64,000 bases of DNA from Pseudomonas sp. R5(2019). GTDB taxonomy: Bacteria; Pseudomonadota; Gammaproteobacteria; Pseudomonadales; Pseudomonadaceae. Below are positions 1-7,816 of the stretch, one piece after another. Each line of letters opens with the position of its first letter. The stretch's first letter is position 1. Under the pieces are notes generated by a model that was not told the DNA's origin, did not search any database, and saw nothing but the letters and a program-made list of their open reading frames with translations. The translations under genes and the position numbers were made by a program. Where the stretch lies: assembly GCF_009905435.1 (NCBI RefSeq), contig NZ_JAAAMT010000009.1, forward strand, positions 62,001 to 126,000, read 5' to 3'.

Positions 1-2
1 GC

Positions 3-1817
3 GCCGAGTTGTGCGATGCCATGCGCGAGGCCCACGACAGCGCTGATATCCTGCGCTATTTGCAGGCCCACCAGGTGTTTCTGGTGCCCCTCGATGCCCA
101 GGGCCAGTGGTATCGCTACCATCACCTGTTTTCTGATCTGCTGCGCACCCGCTCCAGCGGCACATCGAACGCCAGCCTGCATTTGCGCGCCTGCCGCTGG
201 TTCAACGGCCAGGGGCTGCTCGATGAAGCGGTCGAGCAGGCCCTGCGCGCAGGGCACCTGGATGTGGCCGCCAACCTGGTGCAGAACCTCTCCGAAGAGC
301 AGCTGCTGGCCGAACAGAACGTCGGCATGCTGCTGCGCTGGAAAATGGATTTGCCCGACAGTCTTCTTGTCAGCACGCCACGCCTGATCGTGCTGTACAG
401 CTGGGCGCTTGGCCTGGCCTGCCAGTTGGATGCCGCCGAAGCGCTGGCCAGCCACCTGAGCCGCTTTCTGCCGGCACCGACGGCCACCTCGCAGAAGTCG
501 ATGCTGGCCCAGTGGCTGGCCTTGAGCGGCATCATTGCCCGCGGGCGTGGTGACCGCGAGCGCACGCTGGCGTATTGCACCGAGGCGCTGCAGAGTCTGC
601 CGAAAAAGCGCTACGGCCAGCGCCTGATGTGCCTGTCGACGCTGTCGAATCTGGCGATCGTCGAGGCCGATTTCTGGCGGGCACGGCGCTGGAACCGCGA
701 CGCGCTGGAGCTGGCCCAGCGGGTCGACAATCCCTTGTTCGAAGCGCTCGCCCACTACGACCGCGCGCGCGTGCTGCATGCCCGGGGCGAAGTGCTGCGC
801 GCCCTCGACGAAGTGCGCCAGGGCCTTCTGCGCCTGCAAGGCTTGTCGGCCCAGCGCCTGTACGCGGCGCGGGCGCGCCTGACCCTCTACGAAGGCTATC
901 TGTTGGTGATGCGCTTGCAGCCCGAGGCCGGCCGCCAGCGCCTGCAGGCGGGATTGAGCGAGGCGCGGGCCTGTCGCGACATCAGTGTGCTGATCGGCCA
1001 CTGCGTGATCGCCGGCCTGGACGGTCGCCACGGGCGATTTGCCGAGGCCTTTGCCGAGCTTGCCGAGGCCGAGCGGCTGATGCATATCTGGGACGTGCCG
1101 CCGATTTTCTACCTGGCGATGATTACCCTGATCAAATGCGAACTCTGGCTGGCTCAAGGCCGCACCGACCTTGCCGAGGCCTGGCTGCTGCGCCTGGGCC
1201 AGACCTACGGTGGCGAGCAGGCGGCAGCGGCACCGGAGTTCCACCCGCAACTGCCGCTGCATATCGAGTTGCAACAGGCGCTGCTGGCGCGGGTGCAGCA
1301 ACGTCCGGCCGATGCTGAACAGCAGTTGCGTCAGCTGGATGCCCAGGGCCAGGCCAGCGGCGGCCAGTTGCTTTCGGTCATGGCCTTGAACCAATGGATC
1401 GAATTGCTCCTGGGCAACGGTCGTGAAAGCGAGGCCCGGACCCTGCTCGGCCGCAGCCTTCAGGCCGCCCAGGGCGGTGCGCTGCAACCGTTCCAGCGGC
1501 TGATCGGCGAGCATCCTGACTGGCTGCGTGAGCAACTCCAGCACAGCCCGTCCAGCCCGACCCAGCAGTCTTTGCTGGCGGCTGTGCCTGCCCATCAGGC
1601 ACAAGAGCCTGCCAGCGGCCATACTGAACAACTCAGCGGCCGCGAGCTGGCCGTGCTGGAGTTGATCGCCCAAGGCTGCTCGAACCAGCAGATCAGCCAG
1701 CAGCTGTTCATCTCCCTGCACACGGTGAAAACTCACGCCAGCCACATCAACAGCAAACTGGGCGTCGAGCGCCGCACGCAGGCGGTGGCAAAGGCAAAAT
1801 CCCTGGGCTTGCTATAA
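3..1817 (+). CDS. LuxR-family (MalT-like) transcriptional regulator, 5'-truncated by window edge
   Basis: The reading frame is open from the first bases of the window, so the start codon and the N-terminal ATPase half of this large regulator lie upstream. What is visible is a helical, Leu/Ala/Arg-rich central region of about 500 residues, as in the TPR-like sensor part of MalT-type activators. It is followed by a C-terminal LuxR helix-turn-helix in the last 60 residues (ELAVLELIAQGCSNQQISQQ, then a HTVKTHASHINSKLGVE segment). Family members are about 900 residues and activate transcription after binding a small ligand and ATP. The target genes cannot be told from here. A decayed paralogue with an almost identical DNA-binding domain lies at 41681-42372. 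Function as a DNA-binding regulator is secure; the ligand is unknown. Confidence 0.9.
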   Translation, partial: AELCDAMREAHDSADILRYLQAHQVFLVPLDAQGQWYRYHHLFSDLLRTRSSGTSNASLHLRACRWFNGQGLLDEAVEQALRAGHLDVAANLVQNLSEEQLLAEQNVGMLLRWKMDLPDSLLVSTPRLIVLYSWALGLACQLDAAEALASHLSRFLPAPTATSQKSMLAQWLALSGIIARGRGDRERTLAYCTEALQSLPKKRYGQRLMCLSTLSNLAIVEADFWRARRWNRDALELAQRVDNPLFEALAHYDRARVLHARGEVLRALDEVRQGLLRLQGLSAQRLYAARARLTLYEGYLLVMRLQPEAGRQRLQAGLSEARACRDISVLIGHCVIAGLDGRHGRFAEAFAELAEAERLMHIWDVPPIFYLAMITLIKCELWLAQGRTDLAEAWLLRLGQTYGGEQAAAAPEFHPQLPLHIELQQALLARVQQRPADAEQQLRQLDAQGQASGGQLLSVMALNQWIELLLGNGRESEARTLLGRSLQAAQGGALQPFQRLIGEHPDWLREQLQHSPSSPTQQSLLAAVPAHQAQEPASGHTEQLSGRELAVLELIAQGCSNQQISQQLFISLHTVKTHASHINSKLGVERRTQAVAKAKSLGLL

Positions 1818-1848
1818 CGCCAGTTCACCCTGTAGGAGCCGAGCTCGC

Positions 1849-1903
1849 TCGCGATGGCTTCACCGCGGTGTATCTGGGGTAAGCCGCGGTGAAGCCATCG
1901 CGA
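1849..1903. repeat. REP-like inverted repeat
   Basis: Two perfect 20-bp arms (1849-1868 and 1884-1903) separated by 15 bp lie in the gap after the LuxR gene, flanked by the TGTAGGAGC and GCTCCCACAGG ends typical of Pseudomonas intergenic repeats. The long stem may also act as a transcription terminator or mRNA stabiliser between the two genes. Confidence 0.75.
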
Positions 1904-1992
1904 GCAAGCTTTGCTCCCACAGGGTATGCCTGAGCATTGTGTATTGCCCATGGAGATAGATACAGGTGGGACGCGTGGTAGTTGTCATTGGG

Positions 1993-2008
1993 TTTACGTT
2001 AACGTAAA
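1993..2008. promoter_or_regulatory. Perfect 16-bp palindrome, putative operator
   Basis: TTTACGTTAACGTAAA is a perfect palindrome 44 bp before the chosen start of the sigma-54 activator gene. It is in the right place to be an operator for that gene. It resembles, from memory, sites described for MerR-family LiuR-type regulators of branched-chain or acyl-CoA catabolism; this is inference and no such regulator gene is adjacent. Confidence 0.45.
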
Positions 2009-2051
2009 TATGGTGGCCATTGCCGTAGCGAATTCGCAGAGCGACAAGACC

Positions 2052-3950
2052 ATGACAAAAACAATAAATTACCCGCTACCCGACGATGCCCGCCTGGCGC
2101 GGGAACACTTGCACCACGACGGCCATCTGCCCGACGGGATTCTGCGGGCCGAGATCGATGCCTCATGGCGGCGCAGCCTCGGCCATGGCGTGCACTGTAC
2201 CGAGCGCCATGACCTGGCAACCGAGTCGGCCGCAAGCCTGGATATCCTGTTATCGAGCAACCGCCTGCTGCTGGACGCGGCCAGCGCCGAGCTGGATTAC
2301 CTCAAGGCTCGGCAGGGCAAGGATGGCCTGATCATCCTCTGCAACAGCGATGCGACCATCCTCGCATTGGAAGGCCAGGCCGATGCACTGCGTGCCAGCG
2401 GCCTGAGCGATATCGCCTTGGGCGCCTGCTGGAGCGAAGCGGCCCGCGGCACCAATGCCCTGGGCACGGCGCTGGTCGAAGCGCGGACCATGCTGATCGA
2501 CTGCGGCGAGCATTACCTTGACCGCTTGAGCCCGTTTTCCTGCACTTCGGTACCCATTCATTGCCCGCAGGGCGAGTTGGTCGGCGTGCTCGACCTGACC
2601 CGCGAAGGCCCGCTCGGCCGCGTGCAAGACAGCACCGCCTTGCTGTCGATGGCGGTCAGCCAGATCGAAGGCCGACTGTTCAATATCAGCTACCCGGACG
2701 ATATCGTGCTGGCCTTCCACAGTCGTCGGCAGTACCTCGATTCGCCTTGGCAAGGGCTGTTGGCGATGAGCCTGGACGGGCGCATCGTCGCGGTCAGCAA
2801 TCAAGCCTGCCAGTTGCTCGGCGATTCGCGTACCCGCCTGATCGGCCAGCGTTGTGACAGCTTTCTGGGCAAGCGCCCCGAGCAGTGGCTGGCGCGGGTA
2901 CAGCAAGGCAGCGCCGGCACTGTCGAGACCGCCAAGGGCAGCTTTTTCTACAAGACCTTGCACGTGCCGTTCCGCCCGCTGGCGGTGGCCGGCACGCTCA
3001 AGCGCCCAGCGCAGAAGGAACCCCAGGCAGCGGAACTGGACCTGCTCGGCGCTGGCAACAGCCGCTACGCCCGTGCGTTGCAGATGGCCCGCCAGGCCTT
3101 GGCCAATGACTTGCCGGTATTGCTGCTGGGCGAAACCGGTACCGGCAAGGAAGTGGTCGCCCGTGCGCTGCACACGGCCGGTGCTCGGCGCGACAAGCCC
3201 TTCGTCGCAGTCAACTGTGCGGCGATTCCCGAGGGGCTGATCGAGTCCGAATTGTTTGGCTACCGCGAAGGTGCCTTCACCGGCTCGCGCCGTGGCGGCA
3301 TGGTCGGGCGTTTGCAGCAGGCCCATGGCGGGACCCTGTTTCTCGATGAGATCGGTGACATGCCGCTGGCGTTGCAGGCGCGCCTGCTGCGGGTGTTGCA
3401 GGAGCGCAAGGTCGCGCCGCTGGGCGCCGGTGAAGAGCAGGACCTGGATGTGGCAGTGATCTGCGCCACCCACCGCGATCTCAAGCGTCAGGTCGAAGAC
3501 CGGCAGTTTCGCGAAGACCTCTACTACCGCGTCAATGGTGTCGGCATCCAATTGCCGGCCCTGCGCGACCGCGATGACCTCGACAGCCTGATTGCCGGGC
3601 TGCTGGCGCGACTGGGGGCCGTCAATGTCACGCTCGCCAGCGACTTGGCAGGGTTGTTCGCCGACTACCACTGGCCAGGCAATATCCGTCAGCTGGAAAT
3701 GGTCTTGCGCACCTTGCTTGCCATGCGCCTGCCGGATGAAACCGAGCTTGGCCTGCAGCACCTGCCCGACAGCATGCTGGACGAATTGAGCACCACCGAG
3801 CGACCGCAAAGCGGGCGTATCCGGGACAATGAACTGGAACTGATTCGCCAATCGCTGGACCAACACCAGGGCAATGTCTCGGCGGCTGCCGATGCGCTGG
3901 GGATCAGCCGCGCGACCCTCTACCGCAAACTCAAACAGCTGCGCGCCTGA
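2052..3950 (+). CDS. Sigma-54-dependent activator, AcoR-like (GAF, AAA+, Fis HTH)
   Basis: An enhancer-binding protein of about 632 residues. An N-terminal GAF-like sensor region (about 50-200) and a short PAS-like stretch precede a full sigma-54 AAA+ domain. This domain has Walker A GETGTGKE near residue 360, the sigma-54-contacting GAFTGS loop near 407 and Walker B DEIGDM near 432. A Fis-type helix-turn-helix ends the protein (GNVSAAADALGISRATLYRK). The ATG at 2052 is preferred because the sequence before it is low-complexity, but an ATG at 2010 is possible and neither has a strong ribosome-binding site. The stop overlaps the ATG of the ABC exporter by one base, so it is probably cotranscribed with the amine dehydrogenase maturation genes and likely activates the locus in response to an amine or its aldehyde. 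Confidence 0.85.
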   Translation: MTKTINYPLPDDARLAREHLHHDGHLPDGILRAEIDASWRRSLGHGVHCTERHDLATESAASLDILLSSNRLLLDAASAELDYLKARQGKDGLIILCNSDATILALEGQADALRASGLSDIALGACWSEAARGTNALGTALVEARTMLIDCGEHYLDRLSPFSCTSVPIHCPQGELVGVLDLTREGPLGRVQDSTALLSMAVSQIEGRLFNISYPDDIVLAFHSRRQYLDSPWQGLLAMSLDGRIVAVSNQACQLLGDSRTRLIGQRCDSFLGKRPEQWLARVQQGSAGTVETAKGSFFYKTLHVPFRPLAVAGTLKRPAQKEPQAAELDLLGAGNSRYARALQMARQALANDLPVLLLGETGTGKEVVARALHTAGARRDKPFVAVNCAAIPEGLIESELFGYREGAFTGSRRGGMVGRLQQAHGGTLFLDEIGDMPLALQARLLRVLQERKVAPLGAGEEQDLDVAVICATHRDLKRQVEDRQFREDLYYRVNGVGIQLPALRDRDDLDSLIAGLLARLGAVNVTLASDLAGLFADYHWPGNIRQLEMVLRTLLAMRLPDETELGLQHLPDSMLDELSTTERPQSGRIRDNELELIRQSLDQHQGNVSAAADALGISRATLYRKLKQLRA

Positions 3951-5668
3951 TGCGGCGCCTGATGACGCGCCTGATCGACAGCAACGATCCTCAGGCGCTG
4001 GAGCATTCGCTGCACTGGCTGTACAGCTTTGTGCGTCCGCACCGCTGGGCGATCGCGGGCCTGCTCAGCTTGTCGCTGTGCGCATCCTTGCTGGTGCTGG
4101 TGCAGCCATGGCTGGTCAAGATGCTGATCGACGATGGACTGATCGCGCGCCATTTCCCGACACTGGTCTGGGTGGCCGGACTGATGATTCTGGCCGGTTT
4201 GCTCGGCACGCTGTTGTCGGGCGTGAACCGCTACCTGCACACGCGCCTGTCCGGGCGCATTCTGTTTTCCCTGCGCGATGAGCTGTACCGGCACCTGCAA
4301 ACCCTGTCCCCGACGTTTTATGGCAAGCGCCGGATCGGCGACCTGATGTCGCGCCTGGACGGCGATGTGGCCGAGATTCAGCGCTTTGCGGTCGACTCGC
4401 TGTTCTCGGCGGTGTCCAGTGTGATCGGCCTGGTGTGCGCGGTGGCGATGCTGCTGACCCTGTCGTGGAAACTGTCGCTGCTGGCGCTGGTATTGATCCC
4501 GCTGGATGTGCTCTGGCTGCGCTGGATGCGGCGCAAGGTCGAACGGGAAGTGCGGCAGTTGCGCGAGCGATCGGCCGATGTGTCGTCGTTTCTGGTCGAG
4601 ACCTTGCCGGCGATGAAGTTCATCCAGACCGCCGGCCAGCAACAACGCGAATCGCGCCGTCTGGAAGGGCTGGGGCGCGGCTATATGAGCCAGTTACTGC
4701 GCTTGCAGGTCACCGAGTTTTTCACCCAGGCGGTGCCCGGCACCCTGACCTCGCTGTCGCGGGCCTGCGCGTTTTTGATCGGCGGTTACTGGGTGGTGCA
4801 GGGCACCTGGCAGCTCGGTGCGCTGATTGCCTTCTCCACCTATCTGGGCATGGCGGTGGGGCCGGTGCAGAGTTTGCTCGGGTTGTATGTGGCCTTGCAG
4901 CGCATGACGGTCAGCCTGGGCCGGGTCATGGAACTGCGCAACGAGCAGCCGGGCGTGGCCAGCGTCGCCAAGCCCAAACCGATGCCGACGGTGGGCGATC
5001 TGACCTTTGAAGCCGTTGAGTTCAGCCACTCGGGGCGCTCGGCGATTCTGCGCGGTGTCGATGTGCAGATTGCCGATGGCAGCAAGGTGGCGCTGAGCGG
5101 CGCCTCGGGCGTGGGCAAATCGACTTTGATCGACCTGCTGCTGCGATTTTACGACCCGCAACAGGGCCGCATTCTGTTGGGCGGGGTTGATCTGCGTGAG
5201 CTGGAACTGTTCGAGTTGCGCCGCCGCATCGCCGTGGTCAGCCAGGAGATCGTGCTGTTTCGCGGCAGCCTGGCCGATAACCTCTGCTACAGCAACCCCT
5301 CCGCCAGCCGTGAGGCGGTGATCGAAGTGGCGCGGCTGGCGCGTCTGGACAGCCTGATCGAATCCTTGCCCGAAGGCCTCGACAGCCCGCTCGGCGAGCG
5401 CGGCCAGCAGCTTTCGGGCGGGCAGAAACAACGCATCGCCATCGCCCGGGCGTTGCTGCAGGACCCGCTGATCCTGGTGCTGGACGAGGCCACTTCGGCC
5501 GTGGACGAGGCCACCGAGCGTGAAGTCATTGCCGCCATCGATGGGCTGTTTGCCGGTCGTACGCGCATCCTGATCAGCCATCGTCCCTCCACCCTGGCCG
5601 ATGCTGATGTGCGCCTGGAACTGGTGGACGGACAGCTCAAGCGCATTGAGGTCGCCCATGCGTCCTGA
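3950..5668 (+). CDS. qhpF: ABC exporter of the quinohemoprotein amine dehydrogenase locus (QhpF-like)
   Basis: A 572-residue half-transporter with membrane and ATPase domains fused. The first 300 residues hold about six hydrophobic segments. The ATPase follows, with Walker A GASGVGKST (about 384-392), signature LSGGQKQR and Walker B LILVLDEATSAVDE. In Paracoccus the equivalent QhpF exports the crosslinked gamma subunit to the periplasm, because this peptide has no ordinary signal sequence. The neighbours here (protease, FAD monooxygenase, radical SAM enzyme, gamma peptide) support the same role. The start shares a base with the stop of the regulator gene and the end overlaps the protease gene by 11 bp, so the genes are translationally coupled. 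Confidence 0.85.
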   Translation: MRRLMTRLIDSNDPQALEHSLHWLYSFVRPHRWAIAGLLSLSLCASLLVLVQPWLVKMLIDDGLIARHFPTLVWVAGLMILAGLLGTLLSGVNRYLHTRLSGRILFSLRDELYRHLQTLSPTFYGKRRIGDLMSRLDGDVAEIQRFAVDSLFSAVSSVIGLVCAVAMLLTLSWKLSLLALVLIPLDVLWLRWMRRKVEREVRQLRERSADVSSFLVETLPAMKFIQTAGQQQRESRRLEGLGRGYMSQLLRLQVTEFFTQAVPGTLTSLSRACAFLIGGYWVVQGTWQLGALIAFSTYLGMAVGPVQSLLGLYVALQRMTVSLGRVMELRNEQPGVASVAKPKPMPTVGDLTFEAVEFSHSGRSAILRGVDVQIADGSKVALSGASGVGKSTLIDLLLRFYDPQQGRILLGGVDLRELELFELRRRIAVVSQEIVLFRGSLADNLCYSNPSASREAVIEVARLARLDSLIESLPEGLDSPLGERGQQLSGGQKQRIAIARALLQDPLILVLDEATSAVDEATEREVIAAIDGLFAGRTRILISHRPSTLADADVRLELVDGQLKRIEVAHAS

Positions 5669-6329
5669 CCTGCGGATCGGCATTGTCGACAGCGGCTACA
5701 CCCCCTCGCAAGGGGTGGCGGCGGCCCAGCGATTCTGGCTGGTTGAAGCGGGATTGGCGCAAGGGGATGTGGAGCCCGACAGCCTTGGCCACGGCAGCGC
5801 GGTGCTGGCGGCGATTGCCCAGCGCGCCCCAGAGGCTGAACTGTATGTGGCGCAGGTGTTTGATGGCCGAGGGGTGACCAGCGCGCTGCAAGTGGCGGCG
5901 GGTATCGATTGGCTGGTGAACTGTGGGGTGCGGGTGATCAACCTGAGCCTGGGCTTGCGCCACGACCGTGAAGCGCTGCGCTTGGCGTGTGCGGCGGCGC
6001 AGGCCAGCGGCGTGCTGCTGTGCGCGTCAAGCCCGGCCCAGGGCGCCGGGGTGTTTCCGGCCAGCTACCCGGGCGTGGTGCGGGTGACCGGCGATGCCCG
6101 TTGCGGCCCGCAGCAATGGTCGTGGCTCAACAGCGCCCAGGCTGATTTTGGCGCCTGCGTGCGCGGTGACCGGCCGGGTCAGTCCGGCGCCAGCCTTGGC
6201 TGTGCGGCGCTGTGTGGGCATATCGCCGAGCGTCTGCTGCAAGCGCCAGAGGCCAGCAACGAGGCGGTGCTCCGATGGTTGGTCGAGCATGCCAGCTACC
6301 GGGGCATTGAGCGCAGGGCCGGGCCATGA
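5658..6329 (+). CDS. qhpE: Subtilisin-like (S8) serine protease for gamma-subunit leader removal (QhpE-like)
   Basis: A small S8-family protease of 223 residues without an obvious signal peptide. The catalytic triad is visible: Asp11 in IVDSGY, His45 in LGHGSAVLA and Ser179 in SGASLGCAA, the last replacing the usual GTSMA box. The ATG at 5658 directly opens the catalytic fold and lies inside the end of the ABC gene. In the Paracoccus system QhpE cuts the leader from the crosslinked gamma peptide in the cytoplasm before export. Here the gamma precursor carries a 28-residue leader that needs such removal. The gene ends in an ATGA overlap with the next gene. Confidence 0.85.
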   Translation: MRPDLRIGIVDSGYTPSQGVAAAQRFWLVEAGLAQGDVEPDSLGHGSAVLAAIAQRAPEAELYVAQVFDGRGVTSALQVAAGIDWLVNCGVRVINLSLGLRHDREALRLACAAAQASGVLLCASSPAQGAGVFPASYPGVVRVTGDARCGPQQWSWLNSAQADFGACVRGDRPGQSGASLGCAALCGHIAERLLQAPEASNEAVLRWLVEHASYRGIERRAGP

Positions 6330-7618
6330 CGCAGATTGTGGTGCTCGGCGCGGGGCCGGCCGGTGCGACGGTGGCGATCGGCTTGCGCCGCCTCGGTTAC
6401 CGCGTGGTCGTGGTCAGTGAATGGCGACGCTTTGCAGCGCTCGAAGGCGTTTCACGCCGGGTACTGGAGGGTTTGCAGGCGGCGGGCCTGCACCGGGCCA
6501 TGGCCACGGCGGCGGCACCGATCCAGCGCCGTGTGCATTGGAACGGCGAGCAACCGGCGCCCAACGTCGAATTTCTGCTGGATCGGCCGCGCTTTGATCA
6601 AGGCCTGCGTGAAGACGTGCGCGGCGCTGGCGTTGAGTTGATTGAAGGGCGTGTCTTGAACGTGAGCGAACAGTGGGTCGAAATTGACGGCGCCGAGCCT
6701 GTACGAGCCGATTTCATCGTCGAGGCCCGAGGGCGTCAGGCGCCGCAGAACAGCCGGACCGGCAAAGCCCGGCGCGGACCGGAAACCCTCAGCCTGCTGA
6801 ACCGCTGGCAAGGCGTGCCTGGCGGACCCGCCAGCGCCATCGAAAGCCTGCCCGACGGCTGGGCCTGGATGGCCCGGCATGCCGATGGCAGTTGTTATTG
6901 GCAACTGACGGTGGATGTTGCCAGTGCTCAACTGCCGGAGAAAAACCAACTGCTCGAATTCTGCCGCCAGCGGCGCCGACAGTCTGCGCTGGTGCACGAC
7001 CTGTTTGGCGATACCGAGGAAACCGGCCTTGAACTGCATGCGCGCAGCAGCACGGCAATCCTCGCCCAGCCGGTCTGTGGCGAGCGTTGGCTGCGGGTGG
7101 GCGATGCGGCGATGGCGGTGGACCCGTTGTCGGGCAATGGCATCTTTCAGTCCCTGTCCTCGGCGCTGCAAGCGCCGGCGGTGATCAACACCTTGCTGCA
7201 AAAGCCCGAGCGCGCAGCTTTGGCGCGCCAGTTTCATCAACAACGGGTGGAGCAGCTGTTCTGGCGCTTTGCCCGCACCGGGCGGGACTTCTATGCGCTG
7301 GAGCAGCAGTGGGGCGAGCAGCCATTCTGGCAGGCCCGCAGCCATTGGCCGGATGCGCAGGTGGCGCATGCGGCGCCTGACTTTTCTGCGCTCAAGGTGG
7401 TCAAGGCGCCGGTGCTGCGCGATGGCTGGATAGATGCGGCTCAAGTTGTCATCACGCCCGATCAGCCTTTGGGTATCTGGCATCTGCAAGGGGTCGAGTT
7501 GGCGCCGCTGGTGCAACGCTTGAAGCGCGAACCCGCTCAGCAGGTGCTGGCGCATCTGAATCTGGAGCAACAACGCAATGTCCGTAGCTGGCTTTTGAGC
7601 CAAGGGTATCGGCCCTGA
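6326..7618 (+). CDS. qhpG: FAD-dependent monooxygenase of CTQ biosynthesis (QhpG-like)
   Basis: A 430-residue flavoprotein with an N-terminal Rossmann motif (VVLGAGPAGATVAIGL) and the second FAD-binding motif of class A monooxygenases, GDAAMAVDPLSGNGIFQSL, near residue 255. Halogenase/hydroxylase relatives share this plan. In the qhp system QhpG hydroxylates the gamma-subunit tryptophan that becomes the quinone of cysteine tryptophylquinone. The ATGA overlap with the protease gene and the downstream structural genes support this assignment. A 198-bp gap follows before the alpha-subunit gene, which suggests a second promoter there. Confidence 0.8.
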   Translation: MTQIVVLGAGPAGATVAIGLRRLGYRVVVVSEWRRFAALEGVSRRVLEGLQAAGLHRAMATAAAPIQRRVHWNGEQPAPNVEFLLDRPRFDQGLREDVRGAGVELIEGRVLNVSEQWVEIDGAEPVRADFIVEARGRQAPQNSRTGKARRGPETLSLLNRWQGVPGGPASAIESLPDGWAWMARHADGSCYWQLTVDVASAQLPEKNQLLEFCRQRRRQSALVHDLFGDTEETGLELHARSSTAILAQPVCGERWLRVGDAAMAVDPLSGNGIFQSLSSALQAPAVINTLLQKPERAALARQFHQQRVEQLFWRFARTGRDFYALEQQWGEQPFWQARSHWPDAQVAHAAPDFSALKVVKAPVLRDGWIDAAQVVITPDQPLGIWHLQGVELAPLVQRLKREPAQQVLAHLNLEQQRNVRSWLLSQGYRP

Positions 7619-7639
7619 TAGCTTCACCCTGTCTCAGTG

Positions 7640-7655
7640 TGGAACACCTGTCGCA
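7640..7655 (+). promoter_or_regulatory. Candidate sigma-54 promoter (-24/-12) before qhpA
   Basis: TGGAAC, five bases, then TCGCA: the GG and GC dinucleotides are spaced by exactly ten bases, as sigma-54 promoters require, and 9 of 11 consensus positions match. It lies about 160 bp before the qhpA start and would fit control by the sigma-54 activator at 2052-3950. It was found by eye; alternatives in the gap lack the spacing. Confidence 0.4.
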
Positions 7656-7816
7656 AAATCAAACGCCCATCCCCCTCTCCCGGCACGGCCTAAACTCACT
7701 GCAGCCGTTGCAATCCGAGGCCCCCAGGGTTCTGGCACACAATATGAATTGCCCTGTGCAACAAGCAAGCTGCGCCTTGAAAACGATAAGAAAAAGTCCG
7801 TGGAGGTCCGACGTTG

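Noticed and set aside
2250..3866. 538-residue minus-strand open frame opposite the sigma-54 activator
   Set aside because: Mirror frame of a high-GC gene; its translation is Gln/Arg/Ala-rich with no motif, while the plus strand encodes a complete activator.
7735..7756. Second possible sigma-54 element TGGCAC...TTGC before qhpA
   Set aside because: The good TGGCAC half is followed by TTGC with 15 bases between GG and GC, not the required 10.
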